The notes under the pieces are model-generated. The model made no database searches, was not told where the DNA came from, and saw only the letters and a program-made list of their open reading frames with translations. From Planctomycetota bacterium (GTDB lineage: Bacteria > Planctomycetota > UBA1135 > UBA2386): DNA of 64,000 bases. A program made the translations under genes and the position numbers. Below are positions 34,840-43,975 of the stretch, piece after piece (the first letter of the stretch is position 1; every line of letters starts with the position of its first letter). The stretch is from NCBI GenBank assembly GCA_016794425.1, contig JAEUHR010000021.1:59099-123098 (forward strand), in the 5' to 3' direction.

Positions 34840-36240
34840 CTAGGCCTGCGCCCCGGCGTCGGACTCGGCAGCCAGCGGCTCGCTCGGCGCCGCGTCGAGG
34901 ATCACAGCCTTCAGCGCCGCGAGGTCGAGCAGGTCGGCGCGCAGCTTCGCGCCGAGCCGTTCGTGCCCGTCGGGTTCGGCCGTCCACATCGCCGCGGCGC
35001 CGGCGTGGCCGGCGCGCAGCGGGTCGCGGTCGAGACCGTGCCGCACCAGGTCGGCGAGGCCGAACACCGGCGCCGGGTAGATCGCCGCCGTGCGCAGCCG
35101 CTTGCCGACGTCGACGAAGCGCGCTTCGAGCGCCGGGTCCGCTTCGCGCGCGAACGCGTGCTCGGCGTACCAGCGCGGCAGCGCGTCACCGAAGTGCAGC
35201 AGCGGCACGCGCGGCGGCAGTGCGAGGACCAGTTCGCGGAACACGCGCCATTCGTCGGCCGCCGCCGCGGCCGCGGCCCACGCGAACGCGCCGTCCTCGC
35301 GCGCCGGGTGCAGCACGCCGAACGCGAGCACGCGGTCGGCGAACGGATCCGCGAGCAGGTGCACCAGCGCCGCGTCGCCGAGCGCCGCGCGCGGCCGCGC
35401 CTCGACGATCGGCCGGCCGAGCAACCGCGCCTGCGCGGCGCGCCGCAGCCGGCGCAGCAGCGTCGGATCGAGGTTGCCGCGCGCGCGCGCGCCTTCGGCG
35501 TGGAACGTCGCCAGGTCGGTCACGGTGCGGCAGCCGCGCTGTTCGAGGATCGCCAGCGCGCCGTGGCTCATGCCGTGCACCAGCGACAGGTCCTGCCGCT
35601 GCTGCAGCTCCGGCAGGCAGCGCTGGTCGTGGTGGCAGCTGGCGCAGCCGGCCTGCAAGAACGCCCGCGCGCGGTCCGGCTGGTCGCGCAGGCGCCGCAG
35701 TTCGTCGACGACCTCACGCTGCGCGGCCGTGTAGTCGGCGATCGCGAACGTCTGCTCGCGGCCGTCTTTCAGCACGATGCCGCCGCGTTCGGGCCAGCGG
35801 CCCTGCACGGCGGCCAGCAGGTCGGCGTAGAACACGACCTGCAGGATCTGGTCGCTGCGCGGCCGCCCCGAGGTCTTGACGTCGACGACTTCGTAGTGGT
35901 GCGCGCCGAGCCGGCTGTCGCCCGGCACCTTGCGCAGCAGGTCCGGCAGACCGAGCCGGTCGCCGTCGAGCAGCACCGCCTGGTGTACCAGCGGCACGCC
36001 GCGCTGCAGCAGTTCGAGCGTCGCCGCGGCGCCGGCTTCGAAGTCGCGTTCGGGGTAGCTCGGCGCCACGGCAGCGAGGCCGGCGACATAGGTCGCCTCG
36101 AACTCGCGGCCGCGCCGCGCCGCGAACTCCTCCCACGGGTGCATCGCGCGGCGCTCGCTGCGCGGCACGTGCAGGTCGAGCGCAGCGAGCCGCGGGCACT
36201 TCACGTAGGAGTAGACGTGCGTGCCGGTCAGCCGCCTCAT
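34840..36240 (-). CDS. TM0106-type RecB-like putative nuclease
   Basis: About 466 residues. The N-terminus (LTGTHVYSYVKCPRLAALDLH, then E-F-E-A-T-Y-V-A-G-L) and a PD-(D/E)XK core with V-V-D-V-K-T-S (~130-136) and Q-I-L-Q-V-V-F-Y-A-D-L-L are typical of RecB/Cas4-like nucleases. CASCHHDQRC around 205-214 supplies three Cys and may form part of an iron-sulfur or zinc cluster with the Cys at ~15. The C-terminal half resembles the RNase-H-like domain of this family. It is coupled to the molybdopterin gene (ATGA) and adjacent to the helicase. DNA end processing is the likely role. Confidence 0.85.
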   Translation of the reverse strand: MRRLTGTHVYSYVKCPRLAALDLHVPRSERRAMHPWEEFAARRGREFEATYVAGLAAVAPSYPERDFEAGAAATLELLQRGVPLVHQAVLLDGDRLGLPDLLRKVPGDSRLGAHHYEVVDVKTSGRPRSDQILQVVFYADLLAAVQGRWPERGGIVLKDGREQTFAIADYTAAQREVVDELRRLRDQPDRARAFLQAGCASCHHDQRCLPELQQRQDLSLVHGMSHGALAILEQRGCRTVTDLATFHAEGARARGNLDPTLLRRLRRAAQARLLGRPIVEARPRAALGDAALVHLLADPFADRVLAFGVLHPAREDGAFAWAAAAAAADEWRVFRELVLALPPRVPLLHFGDALPRWYAEHAFAREADPALEARFVDVGKRLRTAAIYPAPVFGLADLVRHGLDRDPLRAGHAGAAAMWTAEPDGHERLGAKLRADLLDLAALKAVILDAAPSEPLAAESDAGAQA

Positions 36241-38180
36241 GCGGGCACGATACGGACCATGCAGTCGAGGTAGGCAGCGCCGAGTCCGAGATCCGTCGGC
36301 CGCGCGGCGATCAGCTGGTTCGCGCTGTGGCCGCGGTCGAAGTGGCCGCCCTTCGGCATCAGCGCTGTGTCCTTGCGCTGCGCCGGATCGAGCCGCAGCT
36401 CGGCGTCGATCGCGCCGGTCGCGCTGACGACGCGCACGCGCGCGCCCGCCGCGAGCCCCGGCACCGCGGCCGGGTGCACCGCAACCCAGACGCGCGCGCC
36501 GAGGTCGTGGCCGGACCACACCGACGCCTGGCTCTTCTCGGTCGAGTTCGAGAACAGCCACAACGGCGCGCTCGCGCCCGGCGCGGCGGCGGGCACGTCG
36601 AGCTGCACGGCGGACGGCGCCTCGGTCACCAGCTGCACGCGCCCGCTCGGCGTCGGCACACGTTCGCCGCGGAACAGCAGCGGGTCGGCCAGCGGGCTGC
36701 GCACGGCGCCCTGCCGACGCAGCTGCTCGAGGTCGGCGCCGGCACCGGCGATGCCGGCCAGCGTGCGGCGCTTCAGCTGGTCGATCGGGTCCTGCGGGTA
36801 GTCGGTGAGGCCGGTGCGGCGCGCGAGGTCCTGGAACAGCTCGACTTCGTGCCGCACGCCGGGCGGCATCGGCACGACCGGCCGCGATTCGCCGATCCAG
36901 TGGTGGCCGTAGGCGCCGAGCAGGTCGCTGTCCTCGAGCAGCGTCGGCACCGGCAGCACGACGTGCGCGCGCCGCGCGGTGTCGGTCAGCAGGCAGTCGG
37001 CGACGACGACGAACTCGGTCTGCTCGATCGCGCGCGCGACGCCGGCCGCATCGGGCAGCATCGCGACCGGGTTGCCGGCGGTGACCCAGAGGCAGCGCAC
37101 CGGCGGGTCCTGCGCCGCCATCAGGTCGGCCGCGAACAGCGGTTCGCGCACCACGCGCGGCGGCGCCACGACGGGTCCGAACGGGCGGAAGGGCTTCCGC
37201 CGCCGGAAGTAGAACGACACGCCGCCGCCGGGCCGGAACAGGTTGCCCGACACCGCGCCGAGCGCGTCGAGCGCCCGCACGATCGCGCCGCCGTTCTGCC
37301 GGCGCTGCATGCCCCAGCCGACCAGGATCGCGGTCGGGCCGGCAGCGAAGCGCTGCGCCAGGTCGGCCACCGCCGCGGCCGGCACGTCGGCGGCGGCGGC
37401 CCATTCGGCCATGGTGTGCCGTTCGGCCAGCGCCCGGAACGCCGGCAGGTCGTCACAGAACGTGCCGGCGCGCGGATCGATGCGGCCGGCGTCGAACAGC
37501 GCCCGCGCCACGCCGAGCGCCAGTTCGAAGTCGCGGCCCGGGGCCGGCTGCAGCACCGCGGCGGCCAGCGTCGCCCCGCGATGGTGGATCGGGTCGACCA
37601 GCACGATCTCGGCGCCGCGCTGCTGCGCGTCCTTCAGCACCGGCACCAGGTGCACGTTGCTGACCGCCGGGTTCTTGCCCCACAGCACGATGTGGCGCGC
37701 GTGCAGCAGATCGAACAGGTCGTTGCTGTCGCAGACGCCGAAGTCGTGCTGCTGCGCGGCTTCGCCGGCGCCCGAGCAGATGTCGCCGACCTTGGTCGTG
37801 CACGGTCCGAACTGGTCGAAGAACAGGTCGGTCAGGTGCTTCAGGATTCCGAGCGACCCGCCGGAGCGGTAGTGGAAGATCGCAGCCGGACCGGACTCGG
37901 CGCGGATCGCCAGCAGGCGTTCGGCAACCAGCCCGAGCGCCTCGTCCCAGCTCGCCGGCACCAGTTGGCCGCCGCGACGCACCAGCGGCTGGCGCAGTCG
38001 CTGCGGCCCGTCCTGGATGGCCGGAAAGCGGCTGGTGCGGAAGCACAGGAAGCCGCGCGTCACCGGGTGTGCCGGGTCACCCCGCAGTGCGACGACCTTG
38101 CCGTCCTGCACGTCGGCGAGGATGCCGCAGGCGTCGGGGCAGTCGCGGTTGCAGGTGGTTCGGCGCGTGTCGACGGCCAT
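36237..38180 (-). CDS. Molybdopterin-dependent oxidoreductase
   Basis: 647 residues. The N-terminal [4Fe-4S] site is C-N-R-D-C-P-D-A-C (C-x3-C-x3-C) plus a Cys in G-F-L-C-F-R; the MGD-binding blocks V-L-W-G-K-N-P, L-V-D-P-I-H, V-G-W-G-M-Q-R-R-Q-N-G and N-P-V-A-M-L-P follow, with a molydop-binding C-terminal domain. No twin-arginine leader was seen, so it may be cytoplasmic. Substrate unknown (thiosulfate, formate or other types are possible). The coupled nuclease and helicase downstream are not expected partners, so this may be a co-transcribed neighbourhood rather than one pathway. Confidence 0.92.
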   Translation of the reverse strand: MAVDTRRTTCNRDCPDACGILADVQDGKVVALRGDPAHPVTRGFLCFRTSRFPAIQDGPQRLRQPLVRRGGQLVPASWDEALGLVAERLLAIRAESGPAAIFHYRSGGSLGILKHLTDLFFDQFGPCTTKVGDICSGAGEAAQQHDFGVCDSNDLFDLLHARHIVLWGKNPAVSNVHLVPVLKDAQQRGAEIVLVDPIHHRGATLAAAVLQPAPGRDFELALGVARALFDAGRIDPRAGTFCDDLPAFRALAERHTMAEWAAAADVPAAAVADLAQRFAAGPTAILVGWGMQRRQNGGAIVRALDALGAVSGNLFRPGGGVSFYFRRRKPFRPFGPVVAPPRVVREPLFAADLMAAQDPPVRCLWVTAGNPVAMLPDAAGVARAIEQTEFVVVADCLLTDTARRAHVVLPVPTLLEDSDLLGAYGHHWIGESRPVVPMPPGVRHEVELFQDLARRTGLTDYPQDPIDQLKRRTLAGIAGAGADLEQLRRQGAVRSPLADPLLFRGERVPTPSGRVQLVTEAPSAVQLDVPAAAPGASAPLWLFSNSTEKSQASVWSGHDLGARVWVAVHPAAVPGLAAGARVRVVSATGAIDAELRLDPAQRKDTALMPKGGHFDRGHSANQLIAARPTDLGLGAAYLDCMVRIVPA

Positions 38181-38646
38181 GGTGGGCGGCGCAGACGGTA
38201 GGGCGAGCGGTGCTCGGCTGCCACGCTGCCGTAGGACCACCGGCGGCGCAAAGATACGGTATGACCATACAATGAGGGACCGCTTCGCACTCGAGCACTA
38301 CATATTGGGTGTCGCGCGGGGCGACTCATACAAGATGCCTTGCGACCCGCGGCGTCGCCGGCCGGCAATCCCGCGCGGCAATGGCCTGGGTGCCGCGGGC
38401 CCGATCACTGCAAAGAGGCCCGGCACAAGCACTCAGGCTGTTCCCAACACCCGAACAGATGTTTGGGGACAGTTGTGAAAAACCGTGGAAAGATCTTTTG
38501 ACCTGCGCCGCGGCGCATGTGACGCTCCGCCCCCAACGCGCCGAAGTCCGTATGGCGACCGACCTGAAGTGCATGCTCCCGTCGATCACCAAGGTTGTCG
38601 GACTCGGCGCACCGTCATCCCGATTGGGAGGAGTTCCAACAAGCCC
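38181..38646. other. 466-bp divergent intergenic region with candidate operator
   Basis: Between the molybdopterin gene (minus) and the porin (plus). It is less G+C-rich in its right half, including an A/T run near 38475-38500. A perfect 5-bp inverted repeat with 2-bp spacer, GTATG-AC-CATAC, lies at 38259-38270 and could be an operator or promoter element for either gene. A looser pair, GTTCCCAA ... TTGGGGAC, is at 38441-38471. GGGAGGAG at 38626-38633 is the porin's ribosome-binding site. No gene is supported here; an in-frame plus-strand extension upstream of the porin has no family character. Confidence 0.4.
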
Positions 38647-39930
38647 ATGAGCAAGTCGATCCCGTTCAGCCTTCTGGCTTTCGCCGTCTCCGCGTCGCTC
38701 GTCACCGCCCAGGACGGTCCGGCTTCCGGCGGCTGGAGCGCCAAGCCTGGTTCCGGTCTCAAGTTCGACGGCGGCGACGCCTTCGGCCTCAAGTGGAACA
38801 ACCGGATCCAGGTCCACTGGACCTACGCCAACAACGAGGACTTCGCAGGCAACACCGGCGACGACACGAACACCTTCAACATCCGGCGCCTGCGCACGAC
38901 GTTCTCCGGCCACGCCTTCAGCCGCAACCTGCTGTACCGGATCGACCTCGACGGCACGGACTCCGGCGCGGCGGGCGACGGCAACGTCAAGGAGAGCTGG
39001 GCGCAGTGGAACTTCTGCAACTGCGAAGGCGGCACGGTCGGCCTGCGCGTCGGCCAGAGCAAGACGCAGTTCGGTCTCGAGCGCGCCGGCTCGTCGGGTG
39101 GTCTCTGGTTCGTCGAGCGCGCCTCGGTCTCGCGCGCGTTCTCGGACAGCTTCACGCGCGGCGCCTGGCTCGTCGGCGCGATGGCCAACCACCAGCTGCG
39201 CTGGACGGCCGCAGCAGCGAACACGGATGTCGCCGGCGGCCTGAGCACCAACCTCGCCGACCGCGGCGAGGAGACCGCGAACGGCGACAACGAACTCGAC
39301 TACACCTTCACGGTGAACTTCGATCCGCTGGGCGACTTCTTCGGCGGAGCGCAGACGACGGAGCCGTGGCGCCAGGGTGACTTCCGCGACGCGGATCGGC
39401 CGTTGGTCGGCACGATCGGCGCCGCTCTGTCGCTGGGCAACAGCCTCACGTCGTCGGCACTGCCCGGCACGACCGGCGTGACGGACGTCGAGACCACGGC
39501 GATCAACATCAACACGGCGTGGAAGGTGTCCGGCTTCCACGTGCTCGGCGAGTACTTCCTGCGCACGGACGACCTCCAGGACACGACGATCGCCAACGAG
39601 GAGGAACCGTCGGGCTGGGCCGTGTCGATCGGCTATCTGCTGCCGAAGAGCGGTGACAGCGCGATCCAGTGGGGCCTCGGTGTCCGCGTCGACGAAATCG
39701 AGACCGACGACGGCAACGACGGCACGGTCCACTTCCTGACCGGCGCGCAGGGCATCGGTGTCGACCTGGGCACGGTGCGCGAGATCAGCGTCGTGGCGAA
39801 CGCCTTCTACCACGGCCACGCCTGCAAGACGCAGATCGAGTACACGTTCCAGGACGTCGACATCGACGCCGGCGCGGCGAGCGACCGCACGAACCACATC
39901 GTGCGCATCGGCTTCCAGCTCGAGATCTGA
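38647..39930 (+). CDS. OprP/OprO-type outer-membrane porin
   Basis: 427 residues. Signal peptide (residues 1-21, ending LVTAQD), GGAGG ribosome-binding site, and then alternating hydrophobic/polar beta-strands ending in aromatic or hydrophobic residues; the last strand I-V-R-I-G-F-Q-L-E-I is a typical beta-barrel end. T-F-N-I-R-R-L-R-T-T-F-S-G, the L-Y-R-I-D-L-D-G-T segment and the S-K-T-Q-F-G-L-E-R segment are those of the phosphate-selective porin O/P family. It would pass phosphate or other anions, though homologues in other phyla may differ in selectivity. Confidence 0.9.
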   Translation: MSKSIPFSLLAFAVSASLVTAQDGPASGGWSAKPGSGLKFDGGDAFGLKWNNRIQVHWTYANNEDFAGNTGDDTNTFNIRRLRTTFSGHAFSRNLLYRIDLDGTDSGAAGDGNVKESWAQWNFCNCEGGTVGLRVGQSKTQFGLERAGSSGGLWFVERASVSRAFSDSFTRGAWLVGAMANHQLRWTAAAANTDVAGGLSTNLADRGEETANGDNELDYTFTVNFDPLGDFFGGAQTTEPWRQGDFRDADRPLVGTIGAALSLGNSLTSSALPGTTGVTDVETTAININTAWKVSGFHVLGEYFLRTDDLQDTTIANEEEPSGWAVSIGYLLPKSGDSAIQWGLGVRVDEIETDDGNDGTVHFLTGAQGIGVDLGTVREISVVANAFYHGHACKTQIEYTFQDVDIDAGAASDRTNHIVRIGFQLEI

Positions 39931-39940
39931 GCCGAGCCCA

Positions 39941-39990
39941 CCTGTCCCCCGCGGACAGGATCCGAACCGGAGGCGGGCCGTCCCGCCTCC
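39941..39990 (+). terminator. Tandem hairpins after the porin gene
   Basis: Two good hairpins lie 10-60 nt after the stop codon: CCTGTCC-CCCGC-GGACAGG (39941-39959) and GGAGGCGGG-CCGT-CCCGCCTCC (39969-39990, 9-bp stem). The second is followed by TCTC rather than a clear U run, so termination may be partial. They separate the porin from the next gene, whose ATG is at 40015. Confidence 0.6.
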
Positions 39991-40014
39991 TCTCATGTAC
40001 GGAGTGCTCTTCGG

Positions 40015-40968
40015 ATGTCGCCCGAGACCTTCGATCACGTCGTGGTCGGTGCCGGCCTGCGCGGTCTCGCGGTCGCCCTGCGTCGGCGCCGCGAACGCCC
40101 CGACGGCTCGCTGCTGGTCGTCGACGCGGCGCCGCAGGCCGGCGGCCGCGTCCGGACGCAGCGCAGCAACGGCTTCGTCTGCGAACTGGGACCGTTCGCG
40201 TTCGCGGGCGACGCGATCGACCCCGTGCTGGCGTGCCTGGCACACGCGCCGCGACCGATCGAGCCGCTGCCGGGAGCGCTTCGCGGCTCACGGCTGGAGG
40301 CCGCGGGGCTCGTGGCCATCGATGTCGTGCCGGCACCGCGGTCCTTCGCCACCGGCAACGAGGAGCTGCCGCAGGCGTGCCGCCGCGAACTCGGATCCGC
40401 GCTGCGCCTGGCCCGCGCGGTCGCGGCGGTGCGGCCGACGGCACACGGCATCGAAGTCGACCTGGCCGGCGAGGCTCGCAGCACGATCCGGTGCCGCCAG
40501 CTGACGCTCGCGCTGCCGCCGGAGGCTGCCGCGCCACTGCTGGCGCCGTTCGATCCACAACTGCCGGCCGTCGCCGAGCAGATTCCCACCGAGCACCGGG
40601 CGGTGGTCCACCTCGGTGGAACGTCCGCCGGTCTGCTCGCCCTGCAGGGCTACGGCATCACGGTGGCGGCAGGAGCCGACACGCCGCTGGCGGAGGTGGT
40701 CTACTGCACGCGCGTGTTCCCGCGCCGCGCCCTCGGCACCAGAGCGCTGGTGCGGATCGAGCTGCGGGCCGACGCGGCGGACGGTGAGGACGCGACGAGT
40801 GCGCTCGCGATCACCGAACTGGGTCGCCTGACCGGCACGCAGCCAGCCCCGGAGTTCGTGCGCGTGCACCGGACCCGCCACCGCATCGAGGATGCGGTGA
40901 CGGTCGAGTACAGGGCCCGAATCCAGGCGGTGGCGCGGCAATGGCCGCAAGTCCAGTGCGTCGACTGA
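40015..40968 (+). CDS. FAD-dependent oxidoreductase (PPOX/amine-oxidase-like), apparently C-terminally short
   Basis: 317 residues. The N-terminus is a clear FAD-binding fold: V-V-V-G-A-G-L-R-G-L, D-A-A-P-Q-A-G-G-R-V-R-T, F-V-C-E-L-G-P-F-A-F. The rest follows the protoporphyrinogen-oxidase-like family. The protein ends at A-R-Q-W-P-Q-V-Q-C-V-D where relatives continue for ~40 residues with the final FAD-contacting G-D/G-N motif, so it appears truncated or unusually short. It could be a degraded gene or have lost a cofactor contact. It lies 18 bp from the stop of the convergent carbonic anhydrase gene. Confidence 0.72.
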   Translation: MSPETFDHVVVGAGLRGLAVALRRRRERPDGSLLVVDAAPQAGGRVRTQRSNGFVCELGPFAFAGDAIDPVLACLAHAPRPIEPLPGALRGSRLEAAGLVAIDVVPAPRSFATGNEELPQACRRELGSALRLARAVAAVRPTAHGIEVDLAGEARSTIRCRQLTLALPPEAAAPLLAPFDPQLPAVAEQIPTEHRAVVHLGGTSAGLLALQGYGITVAAGADTPLAEVVYCTRVFPRRALGTRALVRIELRADAADGEDATSALAITELGRLTGTQPAPEFVRVHRTRHRIEDAVTVEYRARIQAVARQWPQVQCVD

Positions 40969-40986
40969 CTCGACGCGGCGCCGCGG

Positions 40987-41703
40987 TCAGCTGTCGAGCC
41001 AGTGGACCTTGCCGGTGGCGAGGTCGTACCACGCGCCGACGACCATCAGTTCACCCTTGGCGACCAGCTCTTGGATCGTCGGGCTGCGCTTCTGGATGTC
41101 CGCGACCGTGATGCGGACGTTCTCCTCGGCGACTCGCTGCACGAACGCCGGGTCGTCCTTGCCGGCGCCGGGCATCGCCGTGTGGGCGGCCGCCACGGCC
41201 GGCTTGATGTTGTCGAGCGTCGCCGTCAGGTTGCCCAGCTTCGCGTCCGCGATCGCGCCCTTGACGGCGCCACACGCATTGTGGCCCAGCACGACGATCA
41301 GTCGCGAGCCGGCCAGCTTGGTGCCGAACTCCATGCTGCCGAGCAGGTCGACGTTCTCGAAGTTGCCCGCGACGCGGCCGACGAAGATGTCGCCGATGGC
41401 CTGATCGAAGACCACTTCCGGCGGCACCCGCGAATCCAGGCAGCTCAGCACGATCGCCTTCGGGTACTGACCGTCGCGCGCCGTCGAAGCGGCCTGCGAC
41501 AACCAGTTCTGAGGCGTGCTCTGCCCCCGCACGAACCGTTCGTTGCCGGCCTTCAGGTCCGCGAGCACGGCAGCCGGCTGCATCGCCTGCTGCATTGCCT
41601 TGGTGGTGACCTGGTCACGGGAAGCAGATGACTGCTGTGCACAGCCGGCGAACAGCAAGCAGCCGAGTGAGATGGACAGAATGGAAAGAGAACGCGAGGA
41701 CAT
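40987..41703 (-). CDS. Beta-class carbonic anhydrase, predicted lipoprotein
   Basis: 238 residues. A lipobox L-F-A-G-C (Cys21) indicates lipidation and periplasmic exposure. The beta-CA active site is complete: C88-x-D-S-R (Cys88, Asp90, Arg92) and H141-x-x-C144 supply the zinc ligands and the Asp-Arg dyad. It interconverts CO2 and bicarbonate, in this case outside the cytoplasm. Beta-CAs are usually cytoplasmic, so the lipid anchor is notable but known in some Gram-negatives. Confidence 0.93.
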   Translation of the reverse strand: MSSRSLSILSISLGCLLFAGCAQQSSASRDQVTTKAMQQAMQPAAVLADLKAGNERFVRGQSTPQNWLSQAASTARDGQYPKAIVLSCLDSRVPPEVVFDQAIGDIFVGRVAGNFENVDLLGSMEFGTKLAGSRLIVVLGHNACGAVKGAIADAKLGNLTATLDNIKPAVAAAHTAMPGAGKDDPAFVQRVAEENVRITVADIQKRSPTIQELVAKGELMVVGAWYDLATGKVHWLDS

Positions 41704-41814
41704 GGGAGGTGTGGTTGTTACAGATTGCCTACGAGTGAGGGCCTAGTCTCGGACAGCCCGCGAACCGGGACAAGATCTGCCACCCCCCGAAACCGCTCGC
41801 CAAACGCCCCCCCC

Positions 41815-42414
41815 ATGCAGTCGAAGGCCAAGACCGTCCGCGAGTACCTCGCCTCCCTGCCCAGCGACCGCCGCGAAACGCTCGAAGCGGTGCTCACGGT
41901 GATCCGCCAGAACCTCGACGCCGGCTACGAGGAGCACATGCAGTACGGCATGATCGGTTGGTCGGTGCCGCACCGGTTGTTCCCGCCCGGCTACCACTGC
42001 GATCCGCGCCAGCCGCTGGGGTTCGCCGGCCTCGCCTCGCAGAAGCAGCACATGTCCCTCTACCTGATGGGCATCTACTTCGACAGCAAGGACGACCTGT
42101 CGACGTGGTTCCGCACCGCGTGGGCGAAGACCGGCAAGCGGCTCGACATGGGCAAGTGCTGCGTGCGGTTCCGCAAGCTCGACGACGTCGCGCTCGACGT
42201 GGTCGGCGAGGCCGTGCGGCGCATGCCGGTCGACGCGTACGTCGGCCGCTACGTGCAGTTGCTGGCCGAATCCGGCCGAGGCCCGGACGGCAAGAAGCTC
42301 GGCACCGGCAAGGCGAAGGCGGCGGCGACGGCCCGCAAACCCGCGCCGGCGGCGAAAGCGAAGGCGCCCGCCCGCAAGGCGGCGAAGAAGGCCGGTAAGA
42401 CCACCCGGAAGTGA
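41815..42414 (+). CDS. DUF1801 protein with a histone-H1-like basic tail
   Basis: 199 residues. The first ~135 residues form the DUF1801/YdhG-like alpha/beta fold (M-Q-Y-G-M-I-G-W-S-V-P, L-Y-L-M-G-I-Y-F-D, G-K-C-C-V-R-F), followed by ~45 residues of Lys/Ala/Pro repeats (KAPARKAAKKAGKTTRK) like the tails of bacterial histone-H1 homologues. Such tails bind DNA. The function of DUF1801 is not settled. The ATG at 41815 is chosen because the fold begins there; an in-frame upstream ATG adds a non-conserved stretch. Confidence 0.8.
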   Translation: MQSKAKTVREYLASLPSDRRETLEAVLTVIRQNLDAGYEEHMQYGMIGWSVPHRLFPPGYHCDPRQPLGFAGLASQKQHMSLYLMGIYFDSKDDLSTWFRTAWAKTGKRLDMGKCCVRFRKLDDVALDVVGEAVRRMPVDAYVGRYVQLLAESGRGPDGKKLGTGKAKAAATARKPAPAAKAKAPARKAAKKAGKTTRK

Positions 42415-42463
42415 TTCGCGCAGCAGCCTTCCGTGTGCGGCGCGGCGCCGCTGCAATGAGCCG

Positions 42464-43969
42464 ATGCGCCGTCCCGCCCGGTCCACGTTCGCCTTCGCGG
42501 CGCTCGCCGTAGCCGCCTGCAGCAGTGCGCCGGGCGGCGGCAGGCCGCCGGAGTATGCGCGCACCGGTCAGGAGCTGCTGGCGTACGAACGGCAGAACCA
42601 GGCCTACCGCTGGCTCGACGTGATGCAGGAAGCGGCGGCGCGCGACGTCGACCAGTTCGGGGCGCGGCCGACCGTGCTGTCGCGGCAGATGATGCTGTGG
42701 GCCGTGGCGATGTTCGACGCGTGGGCCGCCTATGACGCGACCGCGGTCGGCACGCGCTTCGGCGGCACACTGCGGCGGCCGCCCGCCGAGCGCACGCTGG
42801 CGAACAAGAACCTCGCGATCAGCCACGCCAGCTACCGCGCGCTGCTCGGCGCGTTCCCGGCGCAGGCCGCGTTCCTGCGCGCCGAGATGCAGCGGCTCGG
42901 CTTCGATCCCGACGACGCGCGCACCGACGTGACGACGCCGCAGGGCATCGGCAACGTCGTCGCCGCCGCGCTGCTCGAGTACCGCCGCAGCGACGGCGCC
43001 AACGCCGACGGCACGATGCCCGGCAGCGACGGCACGCCGTACTCCGACTACACCGGCTACCGGCCGGTCAACCCGGTCGATCGCATCGTCGATCCGGACC
43101 GCTGGCAGCCGATCGAGTTCACGCGGCCCGACGGCACCAAGTTCACGCCGGGCTTCCTGACGCCGCACTGGGGCCGCGTGGTGCCGTTCGCGCTCGAGTC
43201 GACGGACCAGTTCCGCGCCGAACCGCCGCCGACGACGCGCACCGCAAACGCCGAACTGCGCGCGCAGACCGAGTCCGTGCTGCAGCTCAATGCAACCCTG
43301 ACCGACCACGACAAGGCGATCGTCGAGTTCATGCGCGACGGCCCCCGCTCGACCGGGCAGAGCGGCCACTGGCTGCGGTTCGCGCAGGACGTGTCGCGCC
43401 GCGACGGCAACGACCTCGACCGCGACGTGAAGCTCTACTTCGCGGTCGCGGTGGCCGCGTTCGACGCGTTCATCGCCTGCTGGGAGACGAAACGGCACTA
43501 CGACACGTCGCGGCCGTGGACGCTGGTGCGCCACTACTGGCGCGGCCAGACCGTGCGCGGCTGGGCCGGGCCGCAGGGCGGCGTCGTCGAGATGCCGGCC
43601 GAACGGTGGCATCCGTACTCGCCGTACGTGTTCATCACGCCGCCGTTCCCGGGCTACACGAGCGGCCACGCGACGGTCAGCGGCGCCTGCGCGAAGATCC
43701 TCGAACTGTTCACCGGCAGCGACCACTACGGCGCCGAGGAAGTGCGGCGCTGCTGCATCCTGACCGAAGAGCAACCCGGCGACACCGCGACGCTCGATCT
43801 GCCGACGTTCTCGGCCACCGCCGAGATGGCGGCGCGGTCGCGCGCGATGGGCGGCTACCACATCCCGATCGACAACGACGTCGGCCTGCGCATCGGCCGC
43901 GAACTCGCCGCGTGGTCGTGGCCGCGCTACCAGCAGTGGTTCGACGGCACCGCGGTGCCGCGACCGTGA
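42464..43969 (+). CDS. Vanadium-dependent haloperoxidase / PAP2-fold lipoprotein
   Basis: 501 residues. Lipobox A-V-A-A-C (Cys19). The C-terminal half has the acid-phosphatase/vanadium haloperoxidase signature: K-R-H-Y-D-T-S-R-P, then F-P-G-Y-T-S-G-H-A-T-V-S-G, then R-A-M-G-G-Y-H-I-P-I-D-N-D, which contain the Lys/Arg/His residues that bind the phosphate or vanadate. Members of this long, two-domain type often act as haloperoxidases or phosphatases in the periplasm. Which activity applies here cannot be told. Confidence 0.85.
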   Translation: MRRPARSTFAFAALAVAACSSAPGGGRPPEYARTGQELLAYERQNQAYRWLDVMQEAAARDVDQFGARPTVLSRQMMLWAVAMFDAWAAYDATAVGTRFGGTLRRPPAERTLANKNLAISHASYRALLGAFPAQAAFLRAEMQRLGFDPDDARTDVTTPQGIGNVVAAALLEYRRSDGANADGTMPGSDGTPYSDYTGYRPVNPVDRIVDPDRWQPIEFTRPDGTKFTPGFLTPHWGRVVPFALESTDQFRAEPPPTTRTANAELRAQTESVLQLNATLTDHDKAIVEFMRDGPRSTGQSGHWLRFAQDVSRRDGNDLDRDVKLYFAVAVAAFDAFIACWETKRHYDTSRPWTLVRHYWRGQTVRGWAGPQGGVVEMPAERWHPYSPYVFITPPFPGYTSGHATVSGACAKILELFTGSDHYGAEEVRRCCILTEEQPGDTATLDLPTFSATAEMAARSRAMGGYHIPIDNDVGLRIGRELAAWSWPRYQQWFDGTAVPRP

Positions 43970-43975
43970 TCGCGC

